Origin: an uncultured Aeriscardovia sp.
GTDB lineage: Bacteria; Actinomycetota; Actinomycetes; Actinomycetales; Bifidobacteriaceae
DNA: 64,000 bases
Reading direction: 5' to 3'
Assembly (NCBI GenBank): GCA_903789525.1
Contig: CAIFER010000001.1
Location: 930,001-994,000, forward strand
Below are positions 19,302 to 29,700 of the stretch, one piece after another. Each line of letters opens with the position of its first letter. Position 1 is the stretch's first letter. The position numbers and the translations under genes were made by a program. The notes under the pieces are model-generated. The model searched no databases. It had not been told where the DNA came from and saw only the letters and a program-made list of their open reading frames with translations.

Positions 19302-22283
19302 TTACTTTTTTGCCGCCGACTTCGTGGTGGATGATTTCCTCGTTGTTGTGCGCTTCGTGGTGCGCTGTGACGCTGCACGAGTCGTTGTTCTACGCGTAGT
19401 CTTCCGTGCAGATGTTGTGCGAGCAGGCGTCTTCCGAGTTGCTGTCCGACGCGTCGACGTTCTCCTCCGCGGCTTACGTGGACCCTGCGCTCGCTTTTCA
19501 GCCAGAAGACGATATGCATCCTCCGGCGTGATCGACTGCACAGTAAACTGTCGCGGGAGCGTGCGATTCGTTGTGCCGTCCGTGATATACGTGCCGTAGA
19601 AGCCATCTTTGATGGTGACCTCCGCGCCTGTCTCAGGATCCTTACCGATTACACGCAGCGGTGGCTTTGGTGTTCGCGACCGGCCACGCCGATACTTCGG
19701 CTGAGCAAACATCTCTTTCGCTTGCTCGAGTGTCACCGTAAAGATCTGATCTTCCGAGCTAAGCGAACGCGTCTCGCGATGAGCTGACCCCACTGTTCTC
19801 GTCAAATATGGGCCGTAACGACCGTTATTGGCTTCAACAGTGTACGTGACTTTTTGACCGGATTCAGCAGACTTCTCAGACTTTTCAGTCTTTTCGGTCT
19901 CACCGGTCTTTCCGGTCTTCTTCGCCTTTGCAGATTTCGTAGACGCAGAACTGGTTGAAGATGCCGGTGCTACAGCCTCATACGTACCGACCAGACGAGG
20001 AAGACTCAACAGCTTTTCTGCCTGCTCGAGCGTGACCGTCTCCGGTGTCATCGACTTGAATAGCGAAGCCATCTGTGGGCGAGTTGCACGCGCTGAGCGA
20101 GTGGAACGAGACGACCGCGACGTTTTTGCAGTCGCCGTCTTTGCAGCAGTACGTTCTGCCTGCATTTCCGGTGTTATACGCTCGACATACGGTCCAAACC
20201 GTCCGACGCGCACCTCGATCGTGTTGCCATTACTGTCCGTGCCCAGCACACGTCCACCACTGGCATTCTGACGGATAAGCTTGCGTGCCACCTCTGCCGT
20301 CAGCTCGTCTGGAGCCATATCCGGTGGGACAGATGCTCGCTGAGGAGTGCCTTGCGCATCCACATTCTTCGTATCCTCAACGTACGGACCATACCGTCCG
20401 ACGCGCACATGCACACCGTCACCGATATCAATCGTGTTAATCGAACGCGCATCGATATCACCAAGCTCAGAGACCTGCTGCTGCAAGCCCTGCTCAGCTT
20501 CTTCCTTACTGGACGCGCTTCCCTTACCGGTGCCGAAGTAGAAGCGAGTTAGCCAATCAAGTTCGCTCTCCTTGCCTCGCGCAATTTCATCCAGACCCTT
20601 TTCCATTTGGGCGGTGAACTGGTAGTCGACGAGCTTCGAAAAATGCTTTTCGAGCAGCTTCGTTACGGAGAAAGCGAGCCAGCTCGGGATCATCGCACGG
20701 CCCTTTTCATACACGTAACCGCGATCGATAATCGTCGAAATGATTGACGCATATGTAGATGGGCGACCGATCTCCTTCGCCTCGAGCGTCTTGACGAGAG
20801 ACGCTTCCGTATAGCGTGCTGGCGGCTGCGTTTCATGCTCAACAGGTTCCACAGACGATGCACTGACAGTGCTACCTTCCGTGAGCTGCGGAAGTCGATC
20901 ATCTGCACTCTTCTGACCGTTTCCCCACACGCGGAGGAATCCTGGGAATGTAATGACCGTTCCAGACGCTTGGAATTCAGCGTCTCCACTCGTGGTAGGA
21001 GCAGTCAAATGGATGGTCTGCGTTGAACCAGTCGCCGGAGCCATCTGCGTAGCAAGCGTTCGCTGCCAAATGAGTGTGTACAGCCGCAACTCTGTAGGAG
21101 AAACACGGCTTGCGATCTCGTCCGGGCGACGGAACACCGACCCTGACGGGCGAATGCACTCATGCGCTTCCTGAACGCCTGCTTCATGATTAGCGAAATG
21201 ACGCGGCCGAGCGGAAAGGAACTTTTCGCCATATTCGTCAGCAACTGCCTTGCGTGCAGCAGCTGTACCTTCGTTGGAAAGAATAATGGAATCCGTACGC
21301 ATGTACGTAATGAAGCCGTTTTCGTACAACGTCTGAGCAGCCCGCATCGTCACGCGCGAACTCATCGACAGCCGATTGCCAGCAGCTTGTTGCAACGTCG
21401 ACGTGGTAAATGGCACGCCTGGATGCCGCGTGTATGCTTTCTGCTCAATCGTTCCAACGGTAAACAGTGCTCGTGTCAGCTCGTCAGCCATCTTGTGAGC
21501 ATCTGCAGCCGATAGCTGAAGGGGATTTTCGCGCACAGCCTTCGGCACAAGCTTTCCGTGCTCGTCAAAATCACGAGACACCGCCAATCGACGCCCTGCT
21601 ACGCCCGTCAAATGCGCATCAAAATGCGGAACCTCGGAATCGTGCGGAGCATCCAAGTGCGCAATCAGATCGCGATATGTGGCAGGAACAAAGGCCATCC
21701 GCTCTTTCTCACGCTCTACAACAAGCTTTGTGGCGACTGACTGTACGCGTCCTGCCGACAGTTTTGGTCCGACTTTCCGCCACAGAACAGGCGAAAGCTC
21801 GTAACCATACAGACGATCAAGAACACGACGCGTCTCTTGGGCGTTCACCATGTTTTGATCAACTTGCCGCGTGTGATTGAGTGAGTCGAGAATCGCCGGC
21901 TTCGTAATCTCGTGGAAGACCATTCGCTTGACTGGAATAGTCGGCTTCAGCGTCTGAACGAGATGCCATGCAATCGCTTCTCCTTCCCTATCCTCATCAG
22001 TTGCCAGATAGAGTTCAGAAGCATGCGACAACGCCTTCCGCAGTTGCGAAACCGTCTTCCGATGGCCTGGATCGATAATGTAATACGGCTTAAATCCATC
22101 CTCGATATCGACACCAAACCGCCCGTACTTCTCCTTGCGTGAGGCAGGAACTTGTGACGGCTGCGCGAGATCGCGAATATGACCAACAGATGCTAGGACG
22201 GTGTAGTCCTTGCCGAGATAACCTTGGATCTTCTTCGCCTTTGTCGGAGATTCGACTATCACAAGCTTGGTACCATCGGCCAT
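19302..22283 (-). CDS. topA: DNA topoisomerase I
   Basis: KLVIVESPTKAKKIQGYLGKDYTVLASVGHIRDL; Lys/Arg-rich actinobacterial C-terminal tail. Confidence 0.97.
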   Translation of the reverse strand: MADGTKLVIVESPTKAKKIQGYLGKDYTVLASVGHIRDLAQPSQVPASRKEKYGRFGVDIEDGFKPYYIIDPGHRKTVSQLRKALSHASELYLATDEDREGEAIAWHLVQTLKPTIPVKRMVFHEITKPAILDSLNHTRQVDQNMVNAQETRRVLDRLYGYELSPVLWRKVGPKLSAGRVQSVATKLVVEREKERMAFVPATYRDLIAHLDAPHDSEVPHFDAHLTGVAGRRLAVSRDFDEHGKLVPKAVRENPLQLSAADAHKMADELTRALFTVGTIEQKAYTRHPGVPFTTSTLQQAAGNRLSMSSRVTMRAAQTLYENGFITYMRTDSIILSNEGTAAARKAVADEYGEKFLSARPRHFANHEAGVQEAHECIRPSGSVFRRPDEIASRVSPTELRLYTLIWQRTLATQMAPATGSTQTIHLTAPTTSGDAEFQASGTVITFPGFLRVWGNGQKSADDRLPQLTEGSTVSASSVEPVEHETQPPARYTEASLVKTLEAKEIGRPSTYASIISTIIDRGYVYEKGRAMIPSWLAFSVTKLLEKHFSKLVDYQFTAQMEKGLDEIARGKESELDWLTRFYFGTGKGSASSKEEAEQGLQQQVSELGDIDARSINTIDIGDGVHVRVGRYGPYVEDTKNVDAQGTPQRASVPPDMAPDELTAEVARKLIRQNASGGRVLGTDSNGNTIEVRVGRFGPYVERITPEMQAERTAAKTATAKTSRSSRSTRSARATRPQMASLFKSMTPETVTLEQAEKLLSLPRLVGTYEAVAPASSTSSASTKSAKAKKTGKTGETEKTEKSEKSAESGQKVTYTVEANNGRYGPYLTRTVGSAHRETRSLSSEDQIFTVTLEQAKEMFAQPKYRRGRSRTPKPPLRVIGKDPETGAEVTIKDGFYGTYITDGTTNRTLPRQFTVQSITPEDAYRLLAEKRAQGPRKPRRRTSTRRTATRKTPARTTSARKTTRRTTTRAASQRTTKRTTTRKSSTTKSAAKK

Positions 22284-22355
22284 CGCAAACTTCCTTTCCG
22301 CGACTGCTGTTGACGACCATACCTTATATAAGAGGGATCCCCCGACGAGTCGACA

Positions 22356-23363
22356 TTACGCCGAGTACGACTGCACCGGCTTAGGAGGAGCACCCACAAG
22401 ACCGATCGCCGAAAGTGGGGATGCCGTCACTTGCCTGAGCGCACACAGCACGCCAAAGCACACGCCGAGCGACCCACAAATCCCGATCACCCAGCTACCT
22501 GTCATTGGATGCATCGTCCATGCTGCATACGTTCCAACAGCGGAAGAAACCTGCTGACCCAAATACAGTGCATACCCACATGCGCAAACACCGACGGTGA
22601 TGAGAACAGTCCCGATAATTTGAACCGTGGCGGATGACTTGCGAGCGCCAACAGGATCCATGCCACTCGAACGTGTAAACGCGAGTGTCAGGGCAGCCAA
22701 ACCAGCCGTCAGCAGGATCGCGGTAAGAACGTCTGACGGGCGATGCCACATCTGCTCTACAACAGCGAGCCCCACTCCGCTCGAGAGAATGACTCCGACC
22801 ACGGCAACAATCGCGCGCCAGAAGGATGGGACTGCCATGAGCAGGATCACGCACGACGCCATCATTGCAGTCGTATGCCCGCTCGGTGCGGAATTGTGTG
22901 AATTGAGAACAGAATGAATGAGCGTCGGCCGTGGGAGGAATGGCTTGAGCAGCTTGACAGCGACGAAGCACAAGAGGCCAAACACCACACCTTGTGCGAT
23001 GACCTCCCAGCGCTTGCGCATAAATGCAATGGCCGCTGCAATGATGCACAGTACGGCCGAGGCCCACAACGAAAACTTTAACGTGACGATCGCACCTGTG
23101 TTGACCCACCTAGGAGCGATGTGATGGAAGGTCTGCAAGGCGATATCATCCATCTCTTGGCCCGTCACTGTGCGAGCCGTCAGCCACCACGTCAAGCCTG
23201 ATAAAACGAGAAAAACAACGCCGAGGACAGCACATGTGACGACCGAACTAACGCGCGGATGCGAAACAAGCGGGTCACGCAACGATTCTTGGAGCGGATC
23301 TGCCTTATGAGACGGATGGCGTCCAACGGAAGAATGCGGAGCTTTCGAACTATTCTCAGTCAT
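22356..23363 (-). CDS. PAP2-family phosphatase, membrane protein
   Basis: KPFLPRPTL...SAPSGHTTAMMAS...WHRPSDVLTA PAP2 motifs; likely start MTENSSKAP at 23363. Confidence 0.8.
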   Translation of the reverse strand: MTENSSKAPHSSVGRHPSHKADPLQESLRDPLVSHPRVSSVVTCAVLGVVFLVLSGLTWWLTARTVTGQEMDDIALQTFHHIAPRWVNTGAIVTLKFSLWASAVLCIIAAAIAFMRKRWEVIAQGVVFGLLCFVAVKLLKPFLPRPTLIHSVLNSHNSAPSGHTTAMMASCVILLMAVPSFWRAIVAVVGVILSSGVGLAVVEQMWHRPSDVLTAILLTAGLAALTLAFTRSSGMDPVGARKSSATVQIIGTVLITVGVCACGYALYLGQQVSSAVGTYAAWTMHPMTGSWVIGICGSLGVCFGVLCALRQVTASPLSAIGLVGAPPKPVQSYSA

Positions 23364-23429
23364 GTTCCCAACTTTAGCGGATTTATGAGAAAGTACGCTG
23401 CGCACGCACACATGTGCACAAAAAAAGAA

Positions 23430-23513
23430 AACCTCTACGCACCTGCCAGAGAGCACGTACCCTTGCTGCATTCCTGCCCTGGGGGATTAAGTGTCGTAGC
23501 ACCGCATAGAGGC
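23430..23513 (-). ncRNA. ffs: Signal recognition particle RNA (bacterial small type)
   Basis: Minus strand GCCTCTATGC...CCCCCAGGGCAGGAATGCAGCAAGGGTACGTGCTCTCTGGCAGGTGCGTAGAGG then T-rich tail; terminal stem CCTCTAYGC. Confidence 0.85.
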
Positions 23514-23603
23514 ATTCTTTAGAATACACCTTTTCAGAATCGACCGCTACTGAACCGCCATCATTGAGTAGCCGATTGCGACAAGGCCTGAGTGAATTAT
23601 TGA

Positions 23604-24262
23604 TTATTGCTTTTGTGTGATGTAGAGATCGAGACCACTCGGTGAATAAGACCACTGGGCTGTCAAACCGTTGAAGTCAAACGTCTGAAGATCTTTCGTC
23701 ACCTTCCGAGCTGCCATCTTCTGCGCTTGATCGTCCGGAATACCGAGCTGCTTAACTACGCATCCGTACAGAGTGAAGTGTGACTTCGCGCCGGAAAGCA
23801 ATGTCAGCGTTCGATTGTCCTTCTCGAGAATGAGCGATTCTTGAGACGTGTTATCTGCGGAGAACGGTTTGCCAGGCCCACAGACCTTGTACGTCTGCGC
23901 AAAGAGATTGCCAGTGCGCTTGCCGATCTTGGGAAGCGGGACACCTTTCGGCTCCTTTTCGCCGTGCGCAGCCTTACCGGTTGTGTCAGGTGTGGCGGCC
24001 TTACCGGCGGTGTCAGACTTCGCGGATTGACCAGCCTGCTGCTTGCCGCTGCGCGAAGAAGAGAGCGACGATGAGGATGAACAGACGAACGAGCCTTCCC
24101 CTCATCTGACCACTGTTGTGACATCAAAGCCCACGACAGCCCAACCATGACTGCAATAACAACCACAATCAGAGCCACAATCAGCGCTGTATGCTGACGA
24201 TTCTGCCGTTGCGATTGCCGCGGATGCTCAGGTTGCTGCGGATTCGCATGTGTGCTGCTCAT
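23604..24262 (-). pseudogene. Membrane-anchored extracytoplasmic protein of unknown function, apparent 1-nt frameshift
   Basis: Frame 1: MSSTHANPQQ...TALIVALIVVVIAVMVGLSWALMSQQWSDEG. Other frame, open throughout: EGSFVCSSSSSLSSSRSGKQQAGQ...VCGPGKPFSADNTSQESLILEKDNRTLTLLSGAKSHFTLYGC...LYITQKQ. Joined by adding one G to a G4 run (CCCC near 24097-24100). Confidence 0.6.
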
Positions 24263-24349
24263 CGCTCTCTCCTTACTGCCAGCCTTCTTGTCAGCTGACT
24301 CTCGGACGGCTTTGAGACCTTACAGATCTCTTTTCTTCTATTATCGCGC

Positions 24350-26059
24350 TTAAATCAGCGGACGACGAGCACCCGTTGCCCTCATGTACCACATGTTGTT
24401 ATTAATGCGAACACGTGGAGGATAGGACTCGATGATAGAAGTACCGCCGAGGTAAATGGCAACGTGACCTGGATAGAAGATGAGATCGCCGCGTCGAATC
24501 TGAGAGAGTGGGACAGACATGAAGTGACCGTCAACACTCATAGCTCCGGCGTAGTGAGAATGATCATGGCCGTAGCGATCAACGCCCCTCAGGTGGTCGA
24601 CAGAGTTGTACCAGCCGAGATTCATGCCATCTGCATACAGGCCTTGCATCACCAGGCCAGCGCAATCAATGCCTTGACCCGGCTGAGCTGCCCAATCCCA
24701 CCGATACGGGGTATTCAGATACTGATACGCACGGCCAATAAACTTCTCAACTGCTTGGTGCCGCGAATCAGCAGCCCACAGTGTAGGGCGAGGAGCCTCT
24801 GGATCGGTCGACGTCTTGCAAGAGCACGTCTGGAATGCCCAGCGCGGATTCTGCCAACCGAGCTTGCAGCCTCTCCATTCGAGCGTTCCATGTTCAAATG
24901 TCTGGCGAATGCCCTCCTGGAAGTACGTCTGTTCGCCCGTTGGGAATCCGAGATTGCCCTGCTCATAACGATGCTGACGATACTGGCCCAACAGAAGCCC
25001 ACGAACAGAGTGAACATCGCCTCTCCTACCGTTCCAGAACAAAGTGCCGCCCTGGAACGTCTGCGAAGCGCCACCCTTAACATGCAGCTCATCGCCGGTC
25101 GGATAGCCGAGGAAACCAAACTCCCAATTGTGAGAAGCCCAGAACGACTGAATTCCACCGTGCGTTGCATGAGCACCCGTACGCGGAGACCAATGAATCT
25201 GGCCATGCTCAAACAGCTGAGAGACGCCACCGCCCTTACGTGAATGACGCTCTTCTGAAGTCGGGAAACCGAGGAAGCCCTTCCAATAGCCTGAACAACG
25301 ATAGGCTCCCAAATTAGCGCCCTTCACAGAGTGGACAGCGCCATTCTTACCGTTCCAGAACAACGTGCCGCCCTGGAATGTTTGAGAGGCAGCGCCTTTA
25401 GTGCTCTCTTCCTCACCGGTCGGGTAACCGAGGAAACCGTTCTCCCAGCCACGCGAAGACCAGAACGACTGAATTCCTGCATGTGTAATATGAGCACCCG
25501 TGCGCCGAGTCCAATGAATCTGACCGTGCTCAAACTCCTGGGAAACGCCACCAGCCTTGCGCAAATGACGCTCATCATTCAGTGGGAAGCCAAGGGAACC
25601 GTCAACAGCCCCCGACTCTGTGTAACGACTGCGGATCGCACCTCTGACTGCGTGCACGGCACCGGTCTGACGCCTCCAGAACAGCACTCCACCTTGGAAG
25701 TCCTGTTCAGTACCACCCGTGACAGGCTTTTCGTCAGACGTCGGGTAGCCAAGGAAACCATTCTCCCAGCCACGAGAGGCCCAATAAGAGTTCATGCCAT
25801 CGTGCGTCCAATGAGTCCCCGCCGTAGGTGACCAATGAACGTCACCATGCTCGAAAGACTGCGTTGCACCTCCGCGGATGCTCCGCTCTGCTCTCGTCGG
25901 TTTACCGAGCTCTGGATGCTCTGAAGCATATTTTTCAATCTCGCCATGAGATGGTGACGGCTGAGCTTCAGGAGCTGCCTGAGCCGGTGCTACAGCTAGA
26001 CCAACTGCAGCTGCGGTTGCAACAACATACCCTATCAATTTTTGTGTCAATACTCGCAT
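24350..26059 (-). CDS. Secreted LGFP-repeat protein with C-terminal NlpC/P60 peptidase domain
   Basis: Signal peptide MRVLTQKLIGYVVATAAAVGLAVAPAQA; repeated NGFLGYPTxxE...Q.FQGGxLFW; C-terminal GIDCAGLVMQGLYADG...GDLIFYPGHVAIYLGG. Confidence 0.88.
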   Translation of the reverse strand: MRVLTQKLIGYVVATAAAVGLAVAPAQAAPEAQPSPSHGEIEKYASEHPELGKPTRAERSIRGGATQSFEHGDVHWSPTAGTHWTHDGMNSYWASRGWENGFLGYPTSDEKPVTGGTEQDFQGGVLFWRRQTGAVHAVRGAIRSRYTESGAVDGSLGFPLNDERHLRKAGGVSQEFEHGQIHWTRRTGAHITHAGIQSFWSSRGWENGFLGYPTGEEESTKGAASQTFQGGTLFWNGKNGAVHSVKGANLGAYRCSGYWKGFLGFPTSEERHSRKGGGVSQLFEHGQIHWSPRTGAHATHGGIQSFWASHNWEFGFLGYPTGDELHVKGGASQTFQGGTLFWNGRRGDVHSVRGLLLGQYRQHRYEQGNLGFPTGEQTYFQEGIRQTFEHGTLEWRGCKLGWQNPRWAFQTCSCKTSTDPEAPRPTLWAADSRHQAVEKFIGRAYQYLNTPYRWDWAAQPGQGIDCAGLVMQGLYADGMNLGWYNSVDHLRGVDRYGHDHSHYAGAMSVDGHFMSVPLSQIRRGDLIFYPGHVAIYLGGTSIIESYPPRVRINNNMWYMRATGARRPLI

Positions 26060-26316
26060 ACTGCTCCCACTGACAAATTCCTTATGAATGGGGCCCACTG
26101 AAACGTGTACATAAAATATTGTAAAAAGACGGAGGAAAACATACGTGAATCGCCGTACTTTCAATCGTACGAATAACTCACTCATGTTTTTCACACATAA
26201 AAGCTTCACGAGTTATTGCGATTCAGTAAACTCAAAAGTAAAAAGGAACATAAAAAGTAACAAAGGATATAGTTATTCCGCTCAAAAGATGCGCTCCATC
26301 CAAGGGAGAGATATCA

Positions 26317-27507
26317 ATGGTTCACAGTGACATGCATGACAACGCAGATCTTGTGATCGTCGGGGCTGGTCTGTTCGGCTTGACGATCGCCCAGCAAGCG
26401 GCCGAAAACGGGTATCGCTCTCACATCATCGACGTCCGCCCACACATCGGCGGAAATGCTTACTCCTACTTCGATAAAGAGACTGGCATCGAAATCCACC
26501 AGTACGGTGCCCACCTCTTCCACACGTCTAACAAGCGCGTCTGGGATTACGTCAACCGCTTCACCTCATTCACGCACTACGTCCACCACGTTTATGCCAC
26601 ACATAACGGTGAGGTCTTCCCACTGCCGATCAACCTCGGCACCATCAACCAGTTCTTCCGTGCTGCCTATACGCCTGATCAGGCTCGCGCACTCATCGAA
26701 AAGCAGGCTGGCGAATACGCAAACGTCACGCCAACGAATCTCAATGACCAGGGCATCAAGCTCATCGGTAAGCCGCTGTACGAGGCATTCATTAAGAATT
26801 ACACGGCCAAGCAGTGGCAGACCGATCCGAGCCAACTCCCTGCGAGTGTCATCCGCCGTCTGCCAGTCCGCTTTACCTATGACAATCACTACTTCCGCGA
26901 CACGTTCGAAGGGCTGCCGACCGATGGCTACACGAAGTGGTTCGAGCGCATGATCGATGATCCGCACATTGAGGTCACGCTTTCCACCGACTTCTTCGAC
27001 GCAAACCAGCCGCTCAACAAGGCAAATCTGCGCGGTAACGTGCCGATCGTTTACACCGGCCCAATCGACCGTTACTTCGACTACCAGCTCGGCACGCTCA
27101 AGTGGCGAACCGTTGACTTCAAGGAGCATCGTTACAACGAGGTCAACCATCTCGGCTGCCCGGTCATGAATTATGTGGACGCCGACGTGCCATTCACCCG
27201 TTCAATCGAGTTCAAGAACTTTAATCCAGAACGCACAAAAGTGTACGAGCAGAAGCGCACAGTCGTCTGGGATGAATACTCTCGCTTTGCTGGCAAGGGC
27301 GACGAACCGTACTATCCGGTGAACACTGCAGCTGATCGCGCTATGTTCGCTCAGTACAAGGCGATGGAAGCGCGGGAGCCCGACGTCGTCTTCGGTGGGC
27401 GTCTTGGCGGATACGCTTACTTCGACATGCACCAGACGATCAACGCCGCACTTGTTGCATGGGAAAAGCAAGTACTACCACTTCTGACAAACCCTGCTGA
27501 AAAGTAA
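26317..27507 (+). CDS. glf: UDP-galactopyranose mutase
   Basis: DLVIVGAGLFGLTIAQQAAENGYRSHIIDVRPHIGGNAYSYFDKETGIEIHQYGAHLFHTSN. Confidence 0.95.
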   Translation: MVHSDMHDNADLVIVGAGLFGLTIAQQAAENGYRSHIIDVRPHIGGNAYSYFDKETGIEIHQYGAHLFHTSNKRVWDYVNRFTSFTHYVHHVYATHNGEVFPLPINLGTINQFFRAAYTPDQARALIEKQAGEYANVTPTNLNDQGIKLIGKPLYEAFIKNYTAKQWQTDPSQLPASVIRRLPVRFTYDNHYFRDTFEGLPTDGYTKWFERMIDDPHIEVTLSTDFFDANQPLNKANLRGNVPIVYTGPIDRYFDYQLGTLKWRTVDFKEHRYNEVNHLGCPVMNYVDADVPFTRSIEFKNFNPERTKVYEQKRTVVWDEYSRFAGKGDEPYYPVNTAADRAMFAQYKAMEAREPDVVFGGRLGGYAYFDMHQTINAALVAWEKQVLPLLTNPAEK

Positions 27508-27577
27508 TAAGGAGAATACATAAAGATTTGCGTCGGTCAGCCATGTGACTCCTGCCTTTTGCCATAACATAGGCACT

Positions 27578-29647
27578 ATGGCACAGTCACAGACTTCCAA
27601 TGCTTCCACCCAGTGGCAGACCGTCAACCGGGTCGTGTACCCCACACACGATGCGGAGCTCACACTCCCTCTGTATGCGATCGAATGGACGCGGCCACGT
27701 GTTCCACAGAGTGCGATTGACGTTCGAGCAACCACACGCACAGCTGATCTGCTGAGCATGAGCAAGACGCAGATCAGCGAGCTTGTGCGGCAAGGCGCAG
27801 GAATCGCTGTTCCGACCCAGCTCTCGTTCTCGACTCCATCGCGTACTCACCTCGTCGTTGCAGCCGGTGGTCACGCCTCACTGTGCACCTATTTCAATGC
27901 TTTTCCGGCCTCTTATTGGCGCTATTGGACGTCAGTGCGCACCGTTCGCTTCCAAGCACGCGTACAGGGGTCGGGCAGACTCACATTCTTTAAATCCAAC
28001 AGCCGTGGTCTTTTCTCCCCGGTCGGCACGCTCAGTATCAACACGTCGAGTCCGCATACTGTCACACAACTTCTCCCACTGACGGGAGTGATTGATGGCG
28101 GATACCTATGGTTTGACGCACAAGCCTCGCCATCGTCTGCTTCCAGCAACGGTTTAACCGTCGACGACGCGCAGTGGCAAGTCCCGCACAGCGACCTCCG
28201 CGACCCTACACATCAGACGAGCCTGTCGATTGCCATTACCACGTTCAATCGCGAGCGCTACTGCTTACGTCAATTGCGATATGTAGCCACCGCCGCACAA
28301 CTGCGCACGCGCCTCGATACTGTATACTGCGTCGATCAAGGAACGCATCCGATCAGTCGTCATCCCGAGTTCAGCGCAATCCGCAAGGACTTGGGCGACC
28401 AGCTCACCTACATTCGACAGGGCAATCTCGGCGGATCCGGCGGTTTCTCGCGCGGTATGTACGAATCGGTTCACGCACATCGCTCTGATTACACGTTGTT
28501 GCTCGATGACGATGCCATCATCGAACCAGAAGCAATTCTTCGAGCCGTACAATTTGCCGACTACGTACGTCGCCCTGCACTCATCGGCGCTGGCATGCTT
28601 CATCTCGACAATCGCACGATGCTCTACACGCAAGCCGAACGCATGAACATGAGGACGCTCCTCCACGAGCAGTATCTCGAAAATCATGACTTCATGACCG
28701 ACCCACTGCGCGATTCGCCGTCCCTTCATCGCCGTGTTGACAGCCAATACAACGGCTGGTGGATGTGCCTCATCCCGAATACTGTCATTCGTCAGATCGG
28801 ACTGGCAATCCCAGCATTCATTAAGTTTGACGACATCGACTACTGCTATCGTGCCGCCGAACACGGCTTCCCCACCATTTCGCTCCCGGGTGTCGCCATT
28901 TGGCATCAGGCGTGGCACTCAAAGGATTCAACTCGTAGCTGGCAGGAATACTTCGAACAGCGCAACCGCGTGCTTTTCGGCATCCTGCACTCACCAAAGC
29001 CGAACTTCCACCTTCCTATCGCAGTCGCCAGCCACGATTCAGCGATGGGATTGCGATTCATCTATTCAGGTATCGCGCTCGACAATATGGCATACCGCGA
29101 TATCCTTCGCGGCCCACAGCATCTCATTTCCGGCTACACGCAGCAGATGAAGAAAGTGAACCAGCTGCGTAACTCGTTCCCCGACGCTCACTACGTGCCT
29201 GATGGGACGCATATTCCGGCTCCAGTTCGCTCGTTTGCCGATCCGCACACGGCTCCCCTCACCCATTCGCAAGTGCTGAAGGGAAGTCTGGTGAGTATCG
29301 CGTCGGCGCTCCTTCATCCGGTCAACGCGCAAGACGCTCAACGTCCAGACATCTCTGTTGATTCACAGGATTCGTATTGGCAGGCATATCAGCACGTTTC
29401 CTCTGCAATCGTCACCGCACCGGGCGCCGATGCTGTCAGTTGGCTCAAACGCGACGACGAACAATACCGCAGAGGACTGGCAGAAAGTTTGCGCTTGTGC
29501 TCGCTCATCTTACACAACTGGAAACAGCTACGGACCGCTTACCTCTCCGCTCACATCAGCAGTTTTGACGTGTGGAAGCGGCTTTTTGCACAGACACAGC
29601 CACTGGAGGAACCGACAGGCTCATCGCAGCCGTCGGCGCAGAAGTGA
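27578..29647 (+). CDS. Galactofuranosyltransferase GlfT2-like glycosyltransferase
   Basis: GNLGGSGGFSRGMYES...DYTLLLDDDAIIEPEAI; large GT2 adjacent to glf; probable ATG at 27578 (ORF opens 27545). Confidence 0.85.
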   Translation: MAQSQTSNASTQWQTVNRVVYPTHDAELTLPLYAIEWTRPRVPQSAIDVRATTRTADLLSMSKTQISELVRQGAGIAVPTQLSFSTPSRTHLVVAAGGHASLCTYFNAFPASYWRYWTSVRTVRFQARVQGSGRLTFFKSNSRGLFSPVGTLSINTSSPHTVTQLLPLTGVIDGGYLWFDAQASPSSASSNGLTVDDAQWQVPHSDLRDPTHQTSLSIAITTFNRERYCLRQLRYVATAAQLRTRLDTVYCVDQGTHPISRHPEFSAIRKDLGDQLTYIRQGNLGGSGGFSRGMYESVHAHRSDYTLLLDDDAIIEPEAILRAVQFADYVRRPALIGAGMLHLDNRTMLYTQAERMNMRTLLHEQYLENHDFMTDPLRDSPSLHRRVDSQYNGWWMCLIPNTVIRQIGLAIPAFIKFDDIDYCYRAAEHGFPTISLPGVAIWHQAWHSKDSTRSWQEYFEQRNRVLFGILHSPKPNFHLPIAVASHDSAMGLRFIYSGIALDNMAYRDILRGPQHLISGYTQQMKKVNQLRNSFPDAHYVPDGTHIPAPVRSFADPHTAPLTHSQVLKGSLVSIASALLHPVNAQDAQRPDISVDSQDSYWQAYQHVSSAIVTAPGADAVSWLKRDDEQYRRGLAESLRLCSLILHNWKQLRTAYLSAHISSFDVWKRLFAQTQPLEEPTGSSQPSAQK

Positions 29648-29700
29648 CGATAATGACAGCGTGAGTGTGAAGTGGGCTCGCTCACCTCACACTCACTCGT

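Noticed and set aside
19320-19500. Repetitive sequence at the 3' end of topA
   Set aside because: Encodes the usual Lys/Arg/Thr-rich actinobacterial TopA tail, not an independent repeat element.
19250-19606. N-terminal extension of the tmk ORF
   Set aside because: Overlaps the Lys/Arg-rich end of topA out of frame; the real kinase start is MGTGNRS at 19249.
24900-25900. Tandem DNA repeats
   Set aside because: Explained by coding LGFP repeats.
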